Part shown: piece by piece, positions 1 to 10,822 of the stretch
How the letters are laid out: every line of letters begins with the position of its first letter
How positions within the stretch are numbered: position 1 is the first letter of the stretch
Assembly (NCBI GenBank): GCA_947685225.1
Contig: CANTUV010000008.1
Coordinates: forward strand, 34,774,001 to 34,838,000
Length of the DNA: 64,000 bases
Direction: 5' to 3'
Source: Garcia nutans
Taxonomy: Eukaryota; Streptophyta; Magnoliopsida; Malpighiales; Euphorbiaceae
Program-made: the position numbers and the translations under genes
The notes under the pieces: model-generated
Seen by the model: only the letters and a program-made list of their open reading frames with translations
Told to the model about the DNA's origin: nothing
Databases searched by the model: none

Positions 1-637
1 GCCCATGCTGTGTTTGTCGGGACGGTCGCGCCAAGCAAAGGTGCGGTCGCCCTTTTCGAATATTGAAGTGGGTTTACAACGGTCATGTCACGTGTCATTC
101 TTTGACAGGGCAAAAGAGATGTCTGCCATAATTTGAATCTGGCGGTCACCCTTGGTAGAATTTCTCGGTCGAACTCATATTCTCGCGTCGAACTTCTGGA
201 CGCACCTGAGGACGCGAACACTACTGTCTCTTTAAGCAATTTCTTCTTGAATGGTGGGGCGGTCGCGACTCTGAATGGGCGGTCGCTAAAGTGGTAAGTG
301 AGGTCAAGTCATTCACCATTCTTGTCACCGCGAACCTTACTGTGATTGTAATGATTTAAGTTCCTTGAGTAGCGGTCGTGCACATAGTTGGACGGTCGCT
401 ATTCTATAGGAGCGGTCGTGACTCAGGTCGGACTTCTGGCCTCGAAACCTACTGTGATAGGGTTTCATTCTGTAATTGCATGGAGCGGTCGTCTTTTGGT
501 GAGGTGCGACCGCTAGAAATGTTCTGTTCACCTTTAATTGAAGCAACCTAATCCAGCAACAAGATTCTTCAAACACAAGTTAAATAGATCATCCATTTGA
601 GTTGTCAAGGATCAAAATTAAGATCATTTGTCTAACA
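1..637 (-). repeat. Copia-1 3' LTR (partial)
   Basis: Aligns without net indel to 8691-9327. It ends in CTAACA (reading TGTTAG on the element strand) next to the purine tract. It is packed with CGGTCG-type motifs. The remaining 761 bp of this LTR lie left of the window. Confidence 0.95.
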
Positions 638-652
638 ATCTCCCCCATTTTG
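638..652 (-). promoter_or_regulatory. Copia-1 polypurine tract
   Basis: On the minus strand a run of purines containing GGGGGAGAT directly abuts the 3' LTR start, the expected place for plus-strand DNA priming. Confidence 0.8.
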
Positions 653-1004
653 ACTTTGACAATTCAAATGGAATGATGAGAAAAAATGATAAGTTTTAAA
701 ATTGCTCCCCCTTAACATATGCATAAGATATAGTTAAGAGCATTGAAGTTATGTCATTTTCTCCATACCATTTGCTCTTTCTCCCCCATTGTACTATTCT
801 CTCTTTTTCTCTCATTGTGCATACTATATTCCATTTTGTTATTTTCTCCCCCATTGTCATAGGCAAAATGTTAAAAACAACAATCAAAACAAATGAGGAA
901 TGAAAGAAAATATTTGCAACAAACATTTAAGCTTTATTAAGGATAGAAAAAGTACAAAGGCAGAAAATAAAACATATGAAAATGTAAACAACAAAAAATC
1001 TAAG
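653..1004 (-). other. Copia-1 3' untranslated stretch with extra purine-tract-like repeats
   Basis: No supported ORF. Three further C-runs on the plus strand (CTCCCCC near 705, 781 and 846) are near copies of the purine tract at 638-652, two of them with the same CTCCCCCATT context. They are embedded in T-rich DNA. Confidence 0.6.
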
Positions 1005-2403
1005 CTATTCTGAGTTATCATCTACATCTAACTCTTCTTCAACTAAAGGATCTTTTCCTTTATCTTGAGGACCAATAGAGGCAGAGCTAGTGCTAATGGA
1101 CTCTTCTTCTTCAGCAATGCTTTGGGTGTGATCACTTATATTCCAATCTTCAAGGTTGCATTGAGGCAAGTCCAATTTGCCTTGCATATCATATAGATCA
1201 TGGTGCATATGAGATATAAGGTCTATTCTCTTGTTCAAGTGCTGGAATCTATTGGAGACACTTTTCTTGAACTTAGAGAGTTTCCTTGAGAGTGTTTTGA
1301 TAGCTTGGAGGATGAGTTGTGTGGAGGATGAAGTGCTTTTCTGGAGCAGCTTTTGATAAAGTTGCTTTTGAAGGTAATTCTACTGCAACTTCTACAGAAT
1401 CTCCCTCTTCCTCAATTGTATACCTTGGCCTTTTCTTTTGTTTATCCATAACTCCTTTCTTGCCAAAGCAGTATACATAAGATCCTTCAATCTTCCTTAC
1501 ACATCCAGCATGCTCTAAGTAATCTATTGTGATAGCACTAGAGGTAAGATTGAAAGGGTTTCTCAAGGTAGCTAGATTCAGATCATTTAGAAGGTTTAGG
1601 TGCCTAGCTATTTGAGTGATTTGTGAGGATAGGAAGAAGGTACCAGTTCTTGTAACAGCATGATGATAGAGGGTATCAATCAAGAACTTGGTTGTGTTCA
1701 TTTTGATGTTGTGGGTGAAAGCATACAGAAATATAAGGTCTCTCTTGGTTACTTTCTCATTTCCATCTGCTCTTTGATGGATGGTGTAGGTGATGATCCT
1801 ATGGAGCATCCAATGGGTGAGAGTTTTAATATGTCTGGATTTTGATTCTTTTTCAAAAGAGGTTTCAATGGAAATTTCTTGCCAGAAATCAGAAAGGGTT
1901 TGGTTTGAGAAGATTTGGCCATTGTAAGAGGTTATACCTTCAGAAGGGAAATTCCAAATGCTGCCAAAATCTTCTAGGGTTAAGGAGAGGTAGTTGTCAA
2001 ATAGCTTAAACCTAACCCCATACCACCCTATTGCAGAGTTTGCACTCTTCTCTATTTGAAGTGACATCAGAAATTCCTTACTAAGACTAGAATATCCTAC
2101 CTCTTCTGGAAAGACAAATTTTCTCCATCCAAGGACATCCAACAATCTCTCAATTTCGTCCTTGATGCCCAAAGCAGAAAGCATCCCACCAAAAGGAGAT
2201 TTGGTGCCTTCAACTTTCTTTTTCTTTAGCATGGCATACCTAATGTCTTCCTCAGAGGTTTGGTGGTGAGGTTTATGAATTTTCTCACCTCTTCTAGACT
2301 GTGGAGGAGATGGAGGATCAACAATGGGTTCTCTAATGGTGATTCTTGGAACTCTTTTGGCTTGACCTTTTATTTTAGAGGTGGTTTTTCTTTTAGGAGC
2401 CAT
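1005..2403 (-). pseudogene. Additional 3' ORF of Copia-1 (putative plant-transposon / env-like position), frameshifted
   Basis: An open frame starts at ATG 2403 with a basic, Pro-rich start (MAPKRKTTSK) and runs 376 codons to 1273. A globular middle (GWYGVRFKLFDNY, DFGSIWNFPSEG) resembles the 'putative plant transposon protein' ORFs found in SIRE and Athila elements. Near 1330-1370 the frame slips. A neighbouring frame continues with a heptad-like stretch (KTLSRKLSKFKKSV, RFQHLNKRIDL) and an acidic tail ending at 1005. I see no convincing transmembrane segment, so an envelope role is not supported by the sequence. Its place between pol and the 3' LTR matches the SIRE arrangement. Confidence 0.65.
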
Positions 2404-2962
2404 TAAAAACAGAAGGAGTAGGAGTAAACAGAAAAACAGAGAGTGATTGAGAAATAGAAGTTTTTAGGGTTTCAGAATGAAGTTTGTGTGTTTTAATAAG
2501 CAAAATATCAGATAAACTGTTGTAGCATACTCTTAAATAGATGGAATTAAGGAAATAGCCGTTTATGACTGTTGAAAGTTAAGAGTTGCGACCTGTCACA
2601 CAGCCAACGGTTATAAATTTTCGAGCAGAGTGTACAGGGTGCAGTCGCATATTCAACAAGGTGCGATCGCGACATGTGGTCTAGCGACCATTAGTAAGAT
2701 AGGTACACTCGCGAGGGAAGAAACTGTCTGTAACGGTCGAAACTATTCAAATTGGTGCGGCCGCGCACAAATTTTCTCGACCGCGCACAGAGATTTTTAT
2801 TGAATGAAACTGGCAGACGAGATAGCGATCGCTAAAGGACACTGGAGCAACCGTGACAGACTTAAAATGAAAAATTCAAGGAAAGATGGAAGATATTCCA
2901 AGTGTGTTAAGAAAAATTAAATTTATGCACATAGAAACTTTATTGTAAGGCAAAAGTTTTAA
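2404..2962 (-). other. Copia-1 spacer between pol and the extra ORF
   Basis: About 560 bp with no credible ORF. The first part is T/A-rich. From about 2580 to 2870 it contains GC islands with GCAGTCGC, GCGATCGCG, GCGGCCGCGC and GCGATCGCT, related to the CGGTCGC motif array of the LTR. Confidence 0.6.
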
Positions 2963-5900
2963 TTAACTCAAAGTGATTCCATCAATCATTCCTAAATTGA
3001 GTTTAATGAAGTTAAGTCTATCTTCATTCAAGGGTTTTGTAAAGACATCAGCAAGTTGATTTTCTGTATCTATGAATTCTAGGATTATATTCTGATTTTG
3101 TACATTTTCCCTCAAGAAATGATGTCTAATATCTATATGCTTGGATCTAGAATGTTGGATAGGATTTTTAGACAAATTGATAGCACTAGTGTTGTCACAT
3201 TTAATGGAGATATTGTTAAACATTTTACCATAGTCAAGCAATTGTTGTTTCATCCATAATACTTGTGTGCAACAAAAACATGCTGCAACATATTCAACTT
3301 CCGTTGTGGATAAAGCAACCGATGCTTGTTTCTTACTATGCCAAGAAGCTAGACAATTACCAAGAAAGTGGCATGCTCCTGTTGTGCTTTTCCTATCTAA
3401 GATGCTACCAGCATAATTTGCATCTGAAAATCCTATAATATGAAATGATGTTTTTTTAGGATACCAAAGTCCTAAATGCATTGTACCACTCAAATATTTC
3501 AAGATTCTCTTAGTGGCATTCAAGTGTGATTCTTTAGGACAAGTTTGAAATCTAGCACAAAGACATACACTATACATTATATCAGGCCTAGAAGCGGTTA
3601 AGTAAAGTAGTGATCCGATGATACCTCGATATTTCTTCTCATCTACTGCTTTACCATTTTCATCTTTACCTAATTTCAATGATGTGCTCATGGGAGTTTT
3701 GCTAGTTTTGCAGCCATCCATTCCAAATTTCTTGATGAGTTCTTTTGTATATTTGGATTGGTTGATGAAGATTCCATCTTCACATTGCTTAACTTGCAGT
3801 CCAAGGAAAAACTTGAGTTCACCCATCATGCTCATTTCAAATTCCCTAGTCATACAAGAAGCAAATTCTTTGCACAAGACTTCATTAGTAGCTCCAAATA
3901 TTATGTCATCCACATAAATTTGTACAATCAAAATGTTGTGCTTATCCTTTTTAACAAAAAGAGTTGTGTCTACTTTTCCTTTTGAAAAACCATTTTCAAG
4001 CAAATATGCACTAAGTTTATCATACCAAGCTCTAGATGCTTGTTTCAATCCATATAAGGCTTTGGTAAGTTTGAAAACATGATCAGGAAATTTGTAGTTT
4101 TCAAAACCAGGAGGTTGTTCTACATAAACTTCTTCATTTATAAGTCCGTTTAGAAATGCACTTTTGACATCCATTTGATAAAGCTTAAAGTTCATATGAC
4201 ATGCAAAAGCAAGTAATATTCTAATAGCTTCTAATCTGGCTACGGGGGCAAAGGTTTCATCATAGTCAATACCTTCTTCTTGATTATAACCTTTGGCTAC
4301 CAATCTTGCTTTATTTCTAATGATGTGACCATTTTCATCAAGCTTATTCCTATAAACCCATTTGCATCCTATTATAGAATGATCTATAGGTCTAGGAGTA
4401 AGTTGCCAAACATTATTTCTTTCAAATTGATTAAGTTCATCTTGCATTGCAGTTATCCAATTTTCATCATTTAAAGTTTCCTCAACAGTTTTTGGTTCAA
4501 TTTGAGAAATAAAAGCAAAATTAACATCAACATGATTAATTTTAGATCTAGTAGTTACTCCCTTAGATGTTTCTCCAATGATGAGTTCCTTTGGATGATC
4601 TTTCTTGTATTGCCAATCCTTAGGTAGATCTTGAGTCTTTTCTTCAAGTTGATTGATCTTTGGAGCATCAATAGATTCAAGAGGTTCAAGAGTACCTGCA
4701 GGGTCATTGAAAGTAATACCTTTCTTTTGATCAAGTTTAGATGATTCATCAAATACAACATGCATTGATTCTTCTATAACTAGAGTTTTCATGTTAAATA
4801 CCCTATATGCTTTGCTATATGATGAATATCCTAAGAATATGCCTTCATCTGATTTGGATGAGAATTTTCCAAGATTATCCTTGGTATTCAATATGAAGCA
4901 TTTGCATACGAATACTCTAAAATATCCAATTCTGGGTATTCTTCCATTCCATATCTCATAAGAGGTTTTATTAGTTAAATGCCTTTTGTAAACACGATTT
5001 GCAATGTAACAAGTTGTGTTAACGGCTTCCGCCTAAAAATAAGATGGTAAATCATATTCATTTAGCATTGTCCTAGCCATTTCAATTAAAGTTCTATTTT
5101 TCCTTTCGACTACACCATTTTGCTGTGGAGTTCTAGGAGCAGAAAAATTATGTGAAATGCCAAGTTCATTGCAAAAGTCTTCAAAGTTTTCATTTTCAAA
5201 TTCTTTGCCATGATCACTTCGAATAGATGTGATCACATATCCTTTTTCATTTTGAACTCTTTTTGAAAAAGTTTTGAAGTAATTAAAAGCTTCATTCTTT
5301 TGAGCTAAGAAATTAACCCATGTGAATCTAGAGTAGTCATCAACAAGAACAAATGCATATGATTTGCCTCCTAAGCTTGTAACTCTATTTGGTCCAAACA
5401 AATCTAAATGAATGAGCTCTAAAGGTCTAGAGGTGCTTATAACATTCTTTGTTTTAAATGAGCTTTTATGTTGCTTACCATGTTGACAAGGTTCACAAAT
5501 TCTGTCTTTATCATATTTTATCTTAGGTAAGCCATCAACTAAGTTTTCATTGCATATATATTTCAATTGATCCATACCAGCATGTCCTAGTCTTCTATGC
5601 CATAACCATGCATCATTATTAGTGGACATTAAACATGTATGATTTGAATGTATGCTGACATTATAAGTGTTGTTTGTTCTAGTGCCCTTAAATATGATAA
5701 CATCATTTGAATTTGTGATCTTGCATTCTTTGGAATCAAACTTGACAAAGTATGCTTTATCACAAAGTTGACTAACACTTAGCAAGTTATGTTTCAAACC
5801 ATCAACAAGCCATACATCTTCAATTAAATCCTTACCAATAGAACCAATGGAGCCAACACCAAGAATTTTACCTTTAGCATTGTTTCCAAAAGTTACATTA

Positions 5901-6034
5901 CCTCCATGTTTGTATGTAATACTAGTAAAGAGCTTTGCATTTCCAGTCATGTGCCTTGAGCATCCACTATCCACAAGCCATGTGCTTTCATTGATAGTAG
6001 ATTTTAGGCAGACCTGCAAGATAATTGTGATCAT
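2963..6034 (-). pseudogene. pol: Copia-1 pol: protease-integrase-RT-RNase H, one internal amber codon
   Basis: One reading frame from about 6034 to the stop at 2963. The order is aspartic protease (STWLVDSGCSRHMTGN), integrase HHCC zinc finger (HRRLGHAG to CEPCQHGK), integrase catalytic core (LDLFGPNRV, RSDHGKEFENENF, TPQQNGVVERKNRT), RT with GCKWVYRNKLDENG, QMDVKSAFLNG and the intact active site YVDDIIFG, then copia RNase H (SDANYAGSILDRKSTTG, ALSTTEVEYVA) ending in LADVFTKPLNEDR. A TAG at 5035-5033 replaces a Trp conserved in copia integrases just after DLPSYF; otherwise the frame stays open. The frame differs from gag: around 6010-6035 two four-A runs each look one base too long, which together shift the frame. 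The protein would normally be made as one Gag-Pol polyprotein. Confidence 0.92.
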
Positions 6035-7875
6035 CTTCTTTTAGGTACCCACATGAAGTTGGGTCCTTGATGGTTAGTAGAAAAAGAGTCTTCTAACTTG
6101 AGATGAGCCTTTCTTATATAACAATAGAAGTTTTTGTGTCCAAATTTCATGCAATATGTGCATTGCCATGGCATTTTACGCTTCTGTATTTTTCTTTTTG
6201 CATTATACATACAACTACAATTATGTGATTTCTTTTGTGCAAGTTTAGTGAACAACAATGCATAGTTATTTTTGGCTTTATCTCCTAGTGAACCATAAGA
6301 AGTTCTTTTAGACTTGGTGCAAGCATCTTTGATATGAACATCAGAAATTTCAGTTGTAGATGCTTTCACAAATGTTGGTTTGCTAGGTGCAATGTTGGTT
6401 GAGCCATTGAATCCTAATCCATATTTCAAGGAGGGTGATCTTTGATTATTAATTAATATGTTCAATGCTTCCTTTCCTTTATGAAATCTGGAAATTGATT
6501 CTTTTAGTTCTTTTAGTTCATGCTTCAATGTCTCATTCTCTTTAATCACCTTTTCTAAGTCATGTGAGCTTTTATTTAACTCTCCTATTGTATTCATTAA
6601 GTGTTCATTTGAGGTTTTCAATTCTAAGGTAGAGTTCTTTAAGCATATAAAATCCTTTTCTAACTTAGAGTTTTTCTCTTTATAAAGCATCATTTTAGAG
6701 AAATATTTTTCTATTTTAAAATTCATGTGCTCAATCAAATCACTATCATCTATATCATTTATATCATCATGTGCTACTTGATCAAAGGATTGAGTACTTA
6801 CCTCATTGGAGTCATCTTCAATAGCCATGAGACAAAGATTTGCAATTCCTTCTTCTTCTTCTTCTTCTTCACTTGAGGAAGAGTCATCCCATGTGGCTTT
6901 GAGAGACTTTTTCTTTTCTTTATCCCATTTCTTTTTGTTTTTTAATTTGAAGCAATCCGATTTGATATGACCAGTTTTTCCACATTCATAACACTTTACC
7001 TCGTTTTTCTTTTCTTTTTCTTTGAAGGAGAATTTTGGAGGTGTGCCTTTGTTTGCTTGTAATCTTTTCTTCCTTTTCCATTCATTGATTCTTTTTGAGA
7101 ACATTGCCATTTCATCTTCATCATCAGTACCTTCATTGCTTGAGCTCTCAGCTTCTTTGATTGCTTTGAGTGCAATTGGTTTTCTCTTTTCTTTCTCACC
7201 TTGATCTTCTTCTTTCTCACTATGTAGCTCAAATGTGAGTAACTTTCCAACTAGCTCATCGGTTCTTAATGTACTGAGATCATGAGCTTCTTCTATGGAT
7301 GATACTTTGGATTCAAAGTTCTTTCTAGCTCTTAGGGCTCTCAAGATTTTACTGTTTACATCACCTTGATCATATACCTTGCCATACTTCTTTAGTTCAT
7401 TGACAATAGCAAGCAAGCGATTTGTCATGTCGGTGACATTTTCATTTGGTTTCATCTTGAATAGCTCATACTCATGGACATGCATTTGTTTTTTGGTGAA
7501 TCTCACATGAGTTGTACCTTCATGATAGTTTTCAAGTGTTTTCCAAATGCAATGTGCACAAGTTAAATGATGAACTCTTCCACCTTCTTCTCTTGAAATG
7601 GAGTTCATCAAGATGGAAGCAGCTCTATTGTTCTTGAATCGATCTCTGATATTGCTAGTTGACCATTGAGCTTTGGGAAGTTGAACTTGAATACCGTCAA
7701 CTTCATGAGTGGGAGATTTCCACTCACTTTCCACGAAATCCCATAGTTCAATCCCTTCACTGTCTAGAAACAAATACATTTTGTGTTTCCAGTATGAGTA
7801 ATCTGTTCCATCAAAGTAGGGTCTAAGAATAGAGTTAAGATTTCCATGAGAGCTTGATGAAGAAGAAGTTGCCAT
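6031..7875 (-). CDS. gag: Copia-1 Gag
   Basis: A 614-residue ORF starting MATSSSSSSHGNLNS just inside the 5' LTR and primer site. The N-terminal half is a copia Gag (UBN2/DUF4219-like) with FDGTDYSYWKHKM. A first CCHC knuckle, CYECGKTGHIKSDC, lies at residues 295-308 and is followed by a Ser/Glu-rich tract encoded by a GAA microsatellite (about 6845-6880). A coiled-coil-like central part follows, and a second knuckle, CTYCMKFGHKNFYC, lies at 572-585. It should form the virus-like particle and package the RNA in the cytoplasm. The ORF is open throughout but ends in an early stop at the gag-pol junction, probably because of an indel in an A-run rather than by design. Confidence 0.9.
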   Translation of the reverse strand: MATSSSSSSHGNLNSILRPYFDGTDYSYWKHKMYLFLDSEGIELWDFVESEWKSPTHEVDGIQVQLPKAQWSTSNIRDRFKNNRAASILMNSISREEGGRVHHLTCAHCIWKTLENYHEGTTHVRFTKKQMHVHEYELFKMKPNENVTDMTNRLLAIVNELKKYGKVYDQGDVNSKILRALRARKNFESKVSSIEEAHDLSTLRTDELVGKLLTFELHSEKEEDQGEKEKRKPIALKAIKEAESSSNEGTDDEDEMAMFSKRINEWKRKKRLQANKGTPPKFSFKEKEKKNEVKCYECGKTGHIKSDCFKLKNKKKWDKEKKKSLKATWDDSSSSEEEEEEEGIANLCLMAIEDDSNEVSTQSFDQVAHDDINDIDDSDLIEHMNFKIEKYFSKMMLYKEKNSKLEKDFICLKNSTLELKTSNEHLMNTIGELNKSSHDLEKVIKENETLKHELKELKESISRFHKGKEALNILINNQRSPSLKYGLGFNGSTNIAPSKPTFVKASTTEISDVHIKDACTKSKRTSYGSLGDKAKNNYALLFTKLAQKKSHNCSCMYNAKRKIQKRKMPWQCTYCMKFGHKNFYCYIRKAHLKLEDSFSTNHQGPNFMWVPKRR

Positions 7876-7915
7876 AGTGGATCAGCTTTCACAATTAAGT
7901 TTAAGAAATCTCAGG

Positions 7916-7927
7916 GCTCTGATACCA
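7916..7927 (-). promoter_or_regulatory. Copia-1 primer-binding site (initiator tRNA-Met)
   Basis: On the minus strand TGGTATCAGAGC lies two bases after the 5' LTR, complementary to the 3' end of plant initiator tRNA-Met. Confidence 0.9.
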
Positions 7928-7929
7928 AT

Positions 7930-9327
7930 TGTTATCCCAAGATGGCAACCAAGAGGGGGGGGGGTGAATTGGTTTCCTCAAGAAGTAATGACAATTTAAA
8001 AAACTCAACAAACAAGAAATGTGGAATAGAGAGTTGGTTGAGTAATGGAAGAAAGAAGGAACACACAAGATTTATAGTGGTTCGGATTTACTTCAATCCT
8101 ACATCCACTTCCTTAACAACTTGTTAAGGTTCCACTAATCTTTGAAGTTTTTACAAGCTCACTTCCAACTTTGGTGTTTTCATAAGTTCACACCTAACTT
8201 CACAAGTGTTTTTCGTAGGCTCACACTTACAACCCAAACAAGAGTTTTACAAGGCTTACTCTCACAACCCAAGTGTTTCCCAAGCTCACACTCAAACTTA
8301 TACAATGGTGTTTTCAATGCTAACACCTAACATTCATTACAATTCAAATGCAAGTTTAAGTAAAAGAAAATTTGTTGCTTGGCTATGAAAATCCTTTCTC
8401 AATTTGTCTCTATATTTATTTTCTCATAGAAACATTGTATTTATAGCCAATGTGGTCTTACTAGCCGTTATTGATGTTGAGAATAAAGTCTTGGCAGATT
8501 AGACCTTCTTTACTTAAACTGTCCGAAGCACTTCGCGGTCGCCCTTCACACAAGGATGGTCGCGCTCATGCTTCACGCGGTCGTCCTTTTAATCAGGGAC
8601 GGTCGCTGCTTTTGAAAAATCTTCAACGGTCGAATTTTAGTGCTCTGCAGCTGGAATCTTGCCCATGATGTGTTTGTCGGACCAGTTCTTGCCCATGCTG
8701 TGTTTGTCGGGACGGTCGCGCCAAGCAAAGGTGCGGTCGCCCTTTTTGAATATTGAAGTGGGTTTACAACGGTCATGTCACGTGTCATTCTCTGACAGGG
8801 AAAAAGAGATGTCCGCCATAATTTGAATCTCGCGGTCTCCCTTGGTGGAATTTCGCAGTCGAACTCATATTCTTGCGTCGAACTTCTGGACGCACCTGAG
8901 GACGCAAACACTACTGTCTCTTTAAGCAATTTCTTCTTGAATGGTGGGGCGGTCGCGACTCTAAATGGGCGGTCGCTAAAGTGGTAAGCGAGGTCGAGTA
9001 ATTAACCATTCTTGTCACCGCGAACCTTACTGTGATTGTAATTATTTAAGTTCCTTGAGTAGCGGTCGTGCACATAGTTGGACGGTCGCTATTCTATAGG
9101 AGCGGTCGCGACTCAGGTCGGACTTCTGGCCGTGAAACCTACTGTGACAGGGTTTCATTCTATAATTGCATGGAGCAGTCGTCTTTTGGTGAGGTGCGAC
9201 CGCTAGAAATGTTCTGTTCACCTTTAATTGAAGCAACCTAATCCTGCAACAAGATTCTTCAAACACAAGTTAAATAGATCATCCATTTGAGTTGTCAAGG
9301 ATCAAAATTAAGATCATTTGTCTAACA
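7930..9327 (-). repeat. Copia-1 5' LTR
   Basis: A 1398 bp LTR bounded by TG...CA (element strand TGTTAGAC to GGATAACA). Its outer half matches 1-637. The inner part (about 8100-8340) holds a degenerate run of 'aagctcacacccaac'-like units; the outer half carries many CGGTCGC-type motifs. Small ORFs across it are not credible genes. Confidence 0.93.
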
Positions 9328-9856
9328 CAAATTTTTTCCAAGATTACCAAGACTTACAGGGATTGGTCAGAGATGCTTCCCTTTGCTTTATGGGGATATA
9401 GGACAAATGTGCGAACACCTACTGGAATGACATCGTTCTCTTTGGTTTATGGGATGGAAGCAGTATTGCCAATTGAGATTGAGATCAAGTCATTGAGAGT
9501 AGTCCTAGAAGCAGAACTGCCTGAAACGAAATGGGTAGCAAGCAGATACACACAATTAGCTCTACTAGAAGAGAGAAGGTTAAAGGCACTTTATCATCAC
9601 CAACTGTATCAAAAGAAGATAGCTTGGGCCTACAATAGTAGGGTTAAGGTCAGAAAATTCAGAGTTAGGGATCTGGTATTAAAGCAATGTAAGCCTAATG
9701 CATCTGATCCAAGAAGGAAGTTCAGACCTAGCTGGGAGGGGCCATATGTCGTGAAACAAGTCATGAACAAAGGTGCGGTAAAGTTGTCAGACATGGATAG
9801 GAAACGAATTTAGTGAGCCAATAAACATTGACAGGTTGAAGAGGTTTTATGCATGA
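9328..9856 (+). pseudogene. Tat-A integrase C-terminal fragment (Ty3/gypsy)
   Basis: The frame opens at the Copia-1 junction and reads KTYRDWSEMLPFALWGYRT, then TSFSLVYGMEAVLPIEIEI and RPSWEGPYVVKQV, the C-terminal half of a Tat-type integrase. The upstream part lies beyond Copia-1, outside the window. A one-base insertion near 9795 ends the frame at 9813. The natural C-terminus (EPINIDRLKRFYA) is readable in a neighbouring frame up to the stop at 9854-9856. The same gene is seen again in Tat-B at 60699-61413. Confidence 0.88.
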
Positions 9857-9879
9857 TAGAAAAAAGGGAAAAAAGGAGC

Positions 9880-10030
9880 TCGCTAGGTTGAAAACCCAAA
9901 AAGGGTAGCCTAGGCAAAAGTTAGAGCAGTCCGCTAGTTCCGAAAACCCGAAAGGGCGGGCTAGGCAACAATTAGGGATAAATGAGAGAAAATCGTGAAT
10001 TAGAAAACCTGAAAGGGCTAATTGGCAACA
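9880..10030 (+). repeat. Three hairpin units with GAAA-type loops in the Tat-A 3' region
   Basis: Three imperfect units at about 9880-9917, 9931-9970 and 9995-10030 share AAAACCCGAAAGGGC followed by CTAGGCAA. CCC-GAAA-GGG folds as a short stem with a GNRA tetraloop, nested inside an outer CTAG pairing in units 1 and 2. The region is non-coding, directly after integrase. Confidence 0.65.
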
Positions 10031-10266
10031 AGAGTGATCTTGTATATGCTGGCTTTATGTTTGATTGTTCCACAATTTAATAAAACAGAATTAATGTTAA
10101 AATTGTTCTATGTGCACTGTTATAAGTATTTGACCAGATATGGATGAAATAAATAATCATAATTGCAAAAATTGATGACAAATTATAAATGGAAAAGAAG
10201 CATCTTTTATTACTTTAGTTATTTTTCATCCTAACAAAACACTTTCTAAATTGACAAATGTAAAAT
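10031..10266. other. AT-rich non-coding stretch of Tat-A
   Basis: No ORF or recognisable signal. It lies between the hairpin array and the antisense ORF remnant. Confidence 0.5.
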
Positions 10267-10680
10267 CTATGGCAGTCGATAAGTGTAACGTGCAGGCCAG
10301 CTTTGCCTTAACCGATCCAAGTAGGCTTCAGTCAAGCAAGGCATGTCTAAGTCGGGAGCAAAGTCAGAATCACGAGGCTTAGCTCCATACTGACGCCCAA
10401 GTCATCGAGGATCATAGCATGTGCCTTGACGAAGAGCAGCAAGGGGAACATACATCAAGTATGTCCGCATGGTGATATGAGAAATCTTCCACCAAGGTAC
10501 AAACCAACGGATATTGGCTTCAGAGCGTGAGTGGATCCAGTCAACCCAGTTAGCATATGAAGAAACATGATGGAGTAGCTTCCTAACAGAATGATGATGT
10601 GGCAGGTATCTGGCAAAATACATGGATGGAGTGTCAAGCAAACAAAGACGCTCATGAAGCCAAATTTGTGAAGAAAGAAT
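10267..10680 (-). pseudogene. Antisense additional ORF of Tat-A (fragment)
   Basis: On the strand opposite to integrase a frame runs from about 10680 to a stop at 10267-10269, broken by one TGA at 10404-10402. It reads like a folded protein: ERLCLLDTPSMYFARYLP, YANWVDWIHSRSEANIRW, MYVPLAALRQGTCYDPR, and after the stop YGAKPRDSDFAPDLDMPC. Tat-lineage elements are known to carry antisense additional ORFs between integrase and the 3' LTR, some with a plant mobile domain. Position and strand fit; the domain assignment is not proven. No clear start codon is visible. Confidence 0.55.
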
Positions 10681-10822
10681 TAAATTAGAAAAAAAAATTT
10701 TGCAGTAATGAAAAAATAAAGAAAAATAGTAAAAAAAAAGAGTGTTACAGTAAAGAGGAAAATTGTATTCTTTTATTATTGTACAATATTTTACATATCA
10801 TTGAGAGGGTGGTTGTAAGTCA

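Larger units (their letters stand above)
1..9327 (-). mobile_element. Copia-1, SIRE-like Ty1/copia retrotransposon (3' end cut by window edge)
   Basis: Reading on the minus strand, the order is 5' LTR (9327-7930), primer site, gag, protease-integrase-RT-RNase H, a spacer, an additional ORF, purine tract and the last 637 bp of the 3' LTR. The integrase-before-RT order defines Ty1/copia. The extra ORF downstream of pol and the long gag resemble the SIRE lineage; this is inference. It sits inside the integrase gene of a Tat-type gypsy element, whose reading frame resumes at 9328. Candidate target duplication is CAAAT at 9328-9332, but the partner lies outside the window. I count about 24 mismatches and no net length change between the two LTRs over 637 aligned bases, so this is one of the older insertions here. 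Confidence 0.9.
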
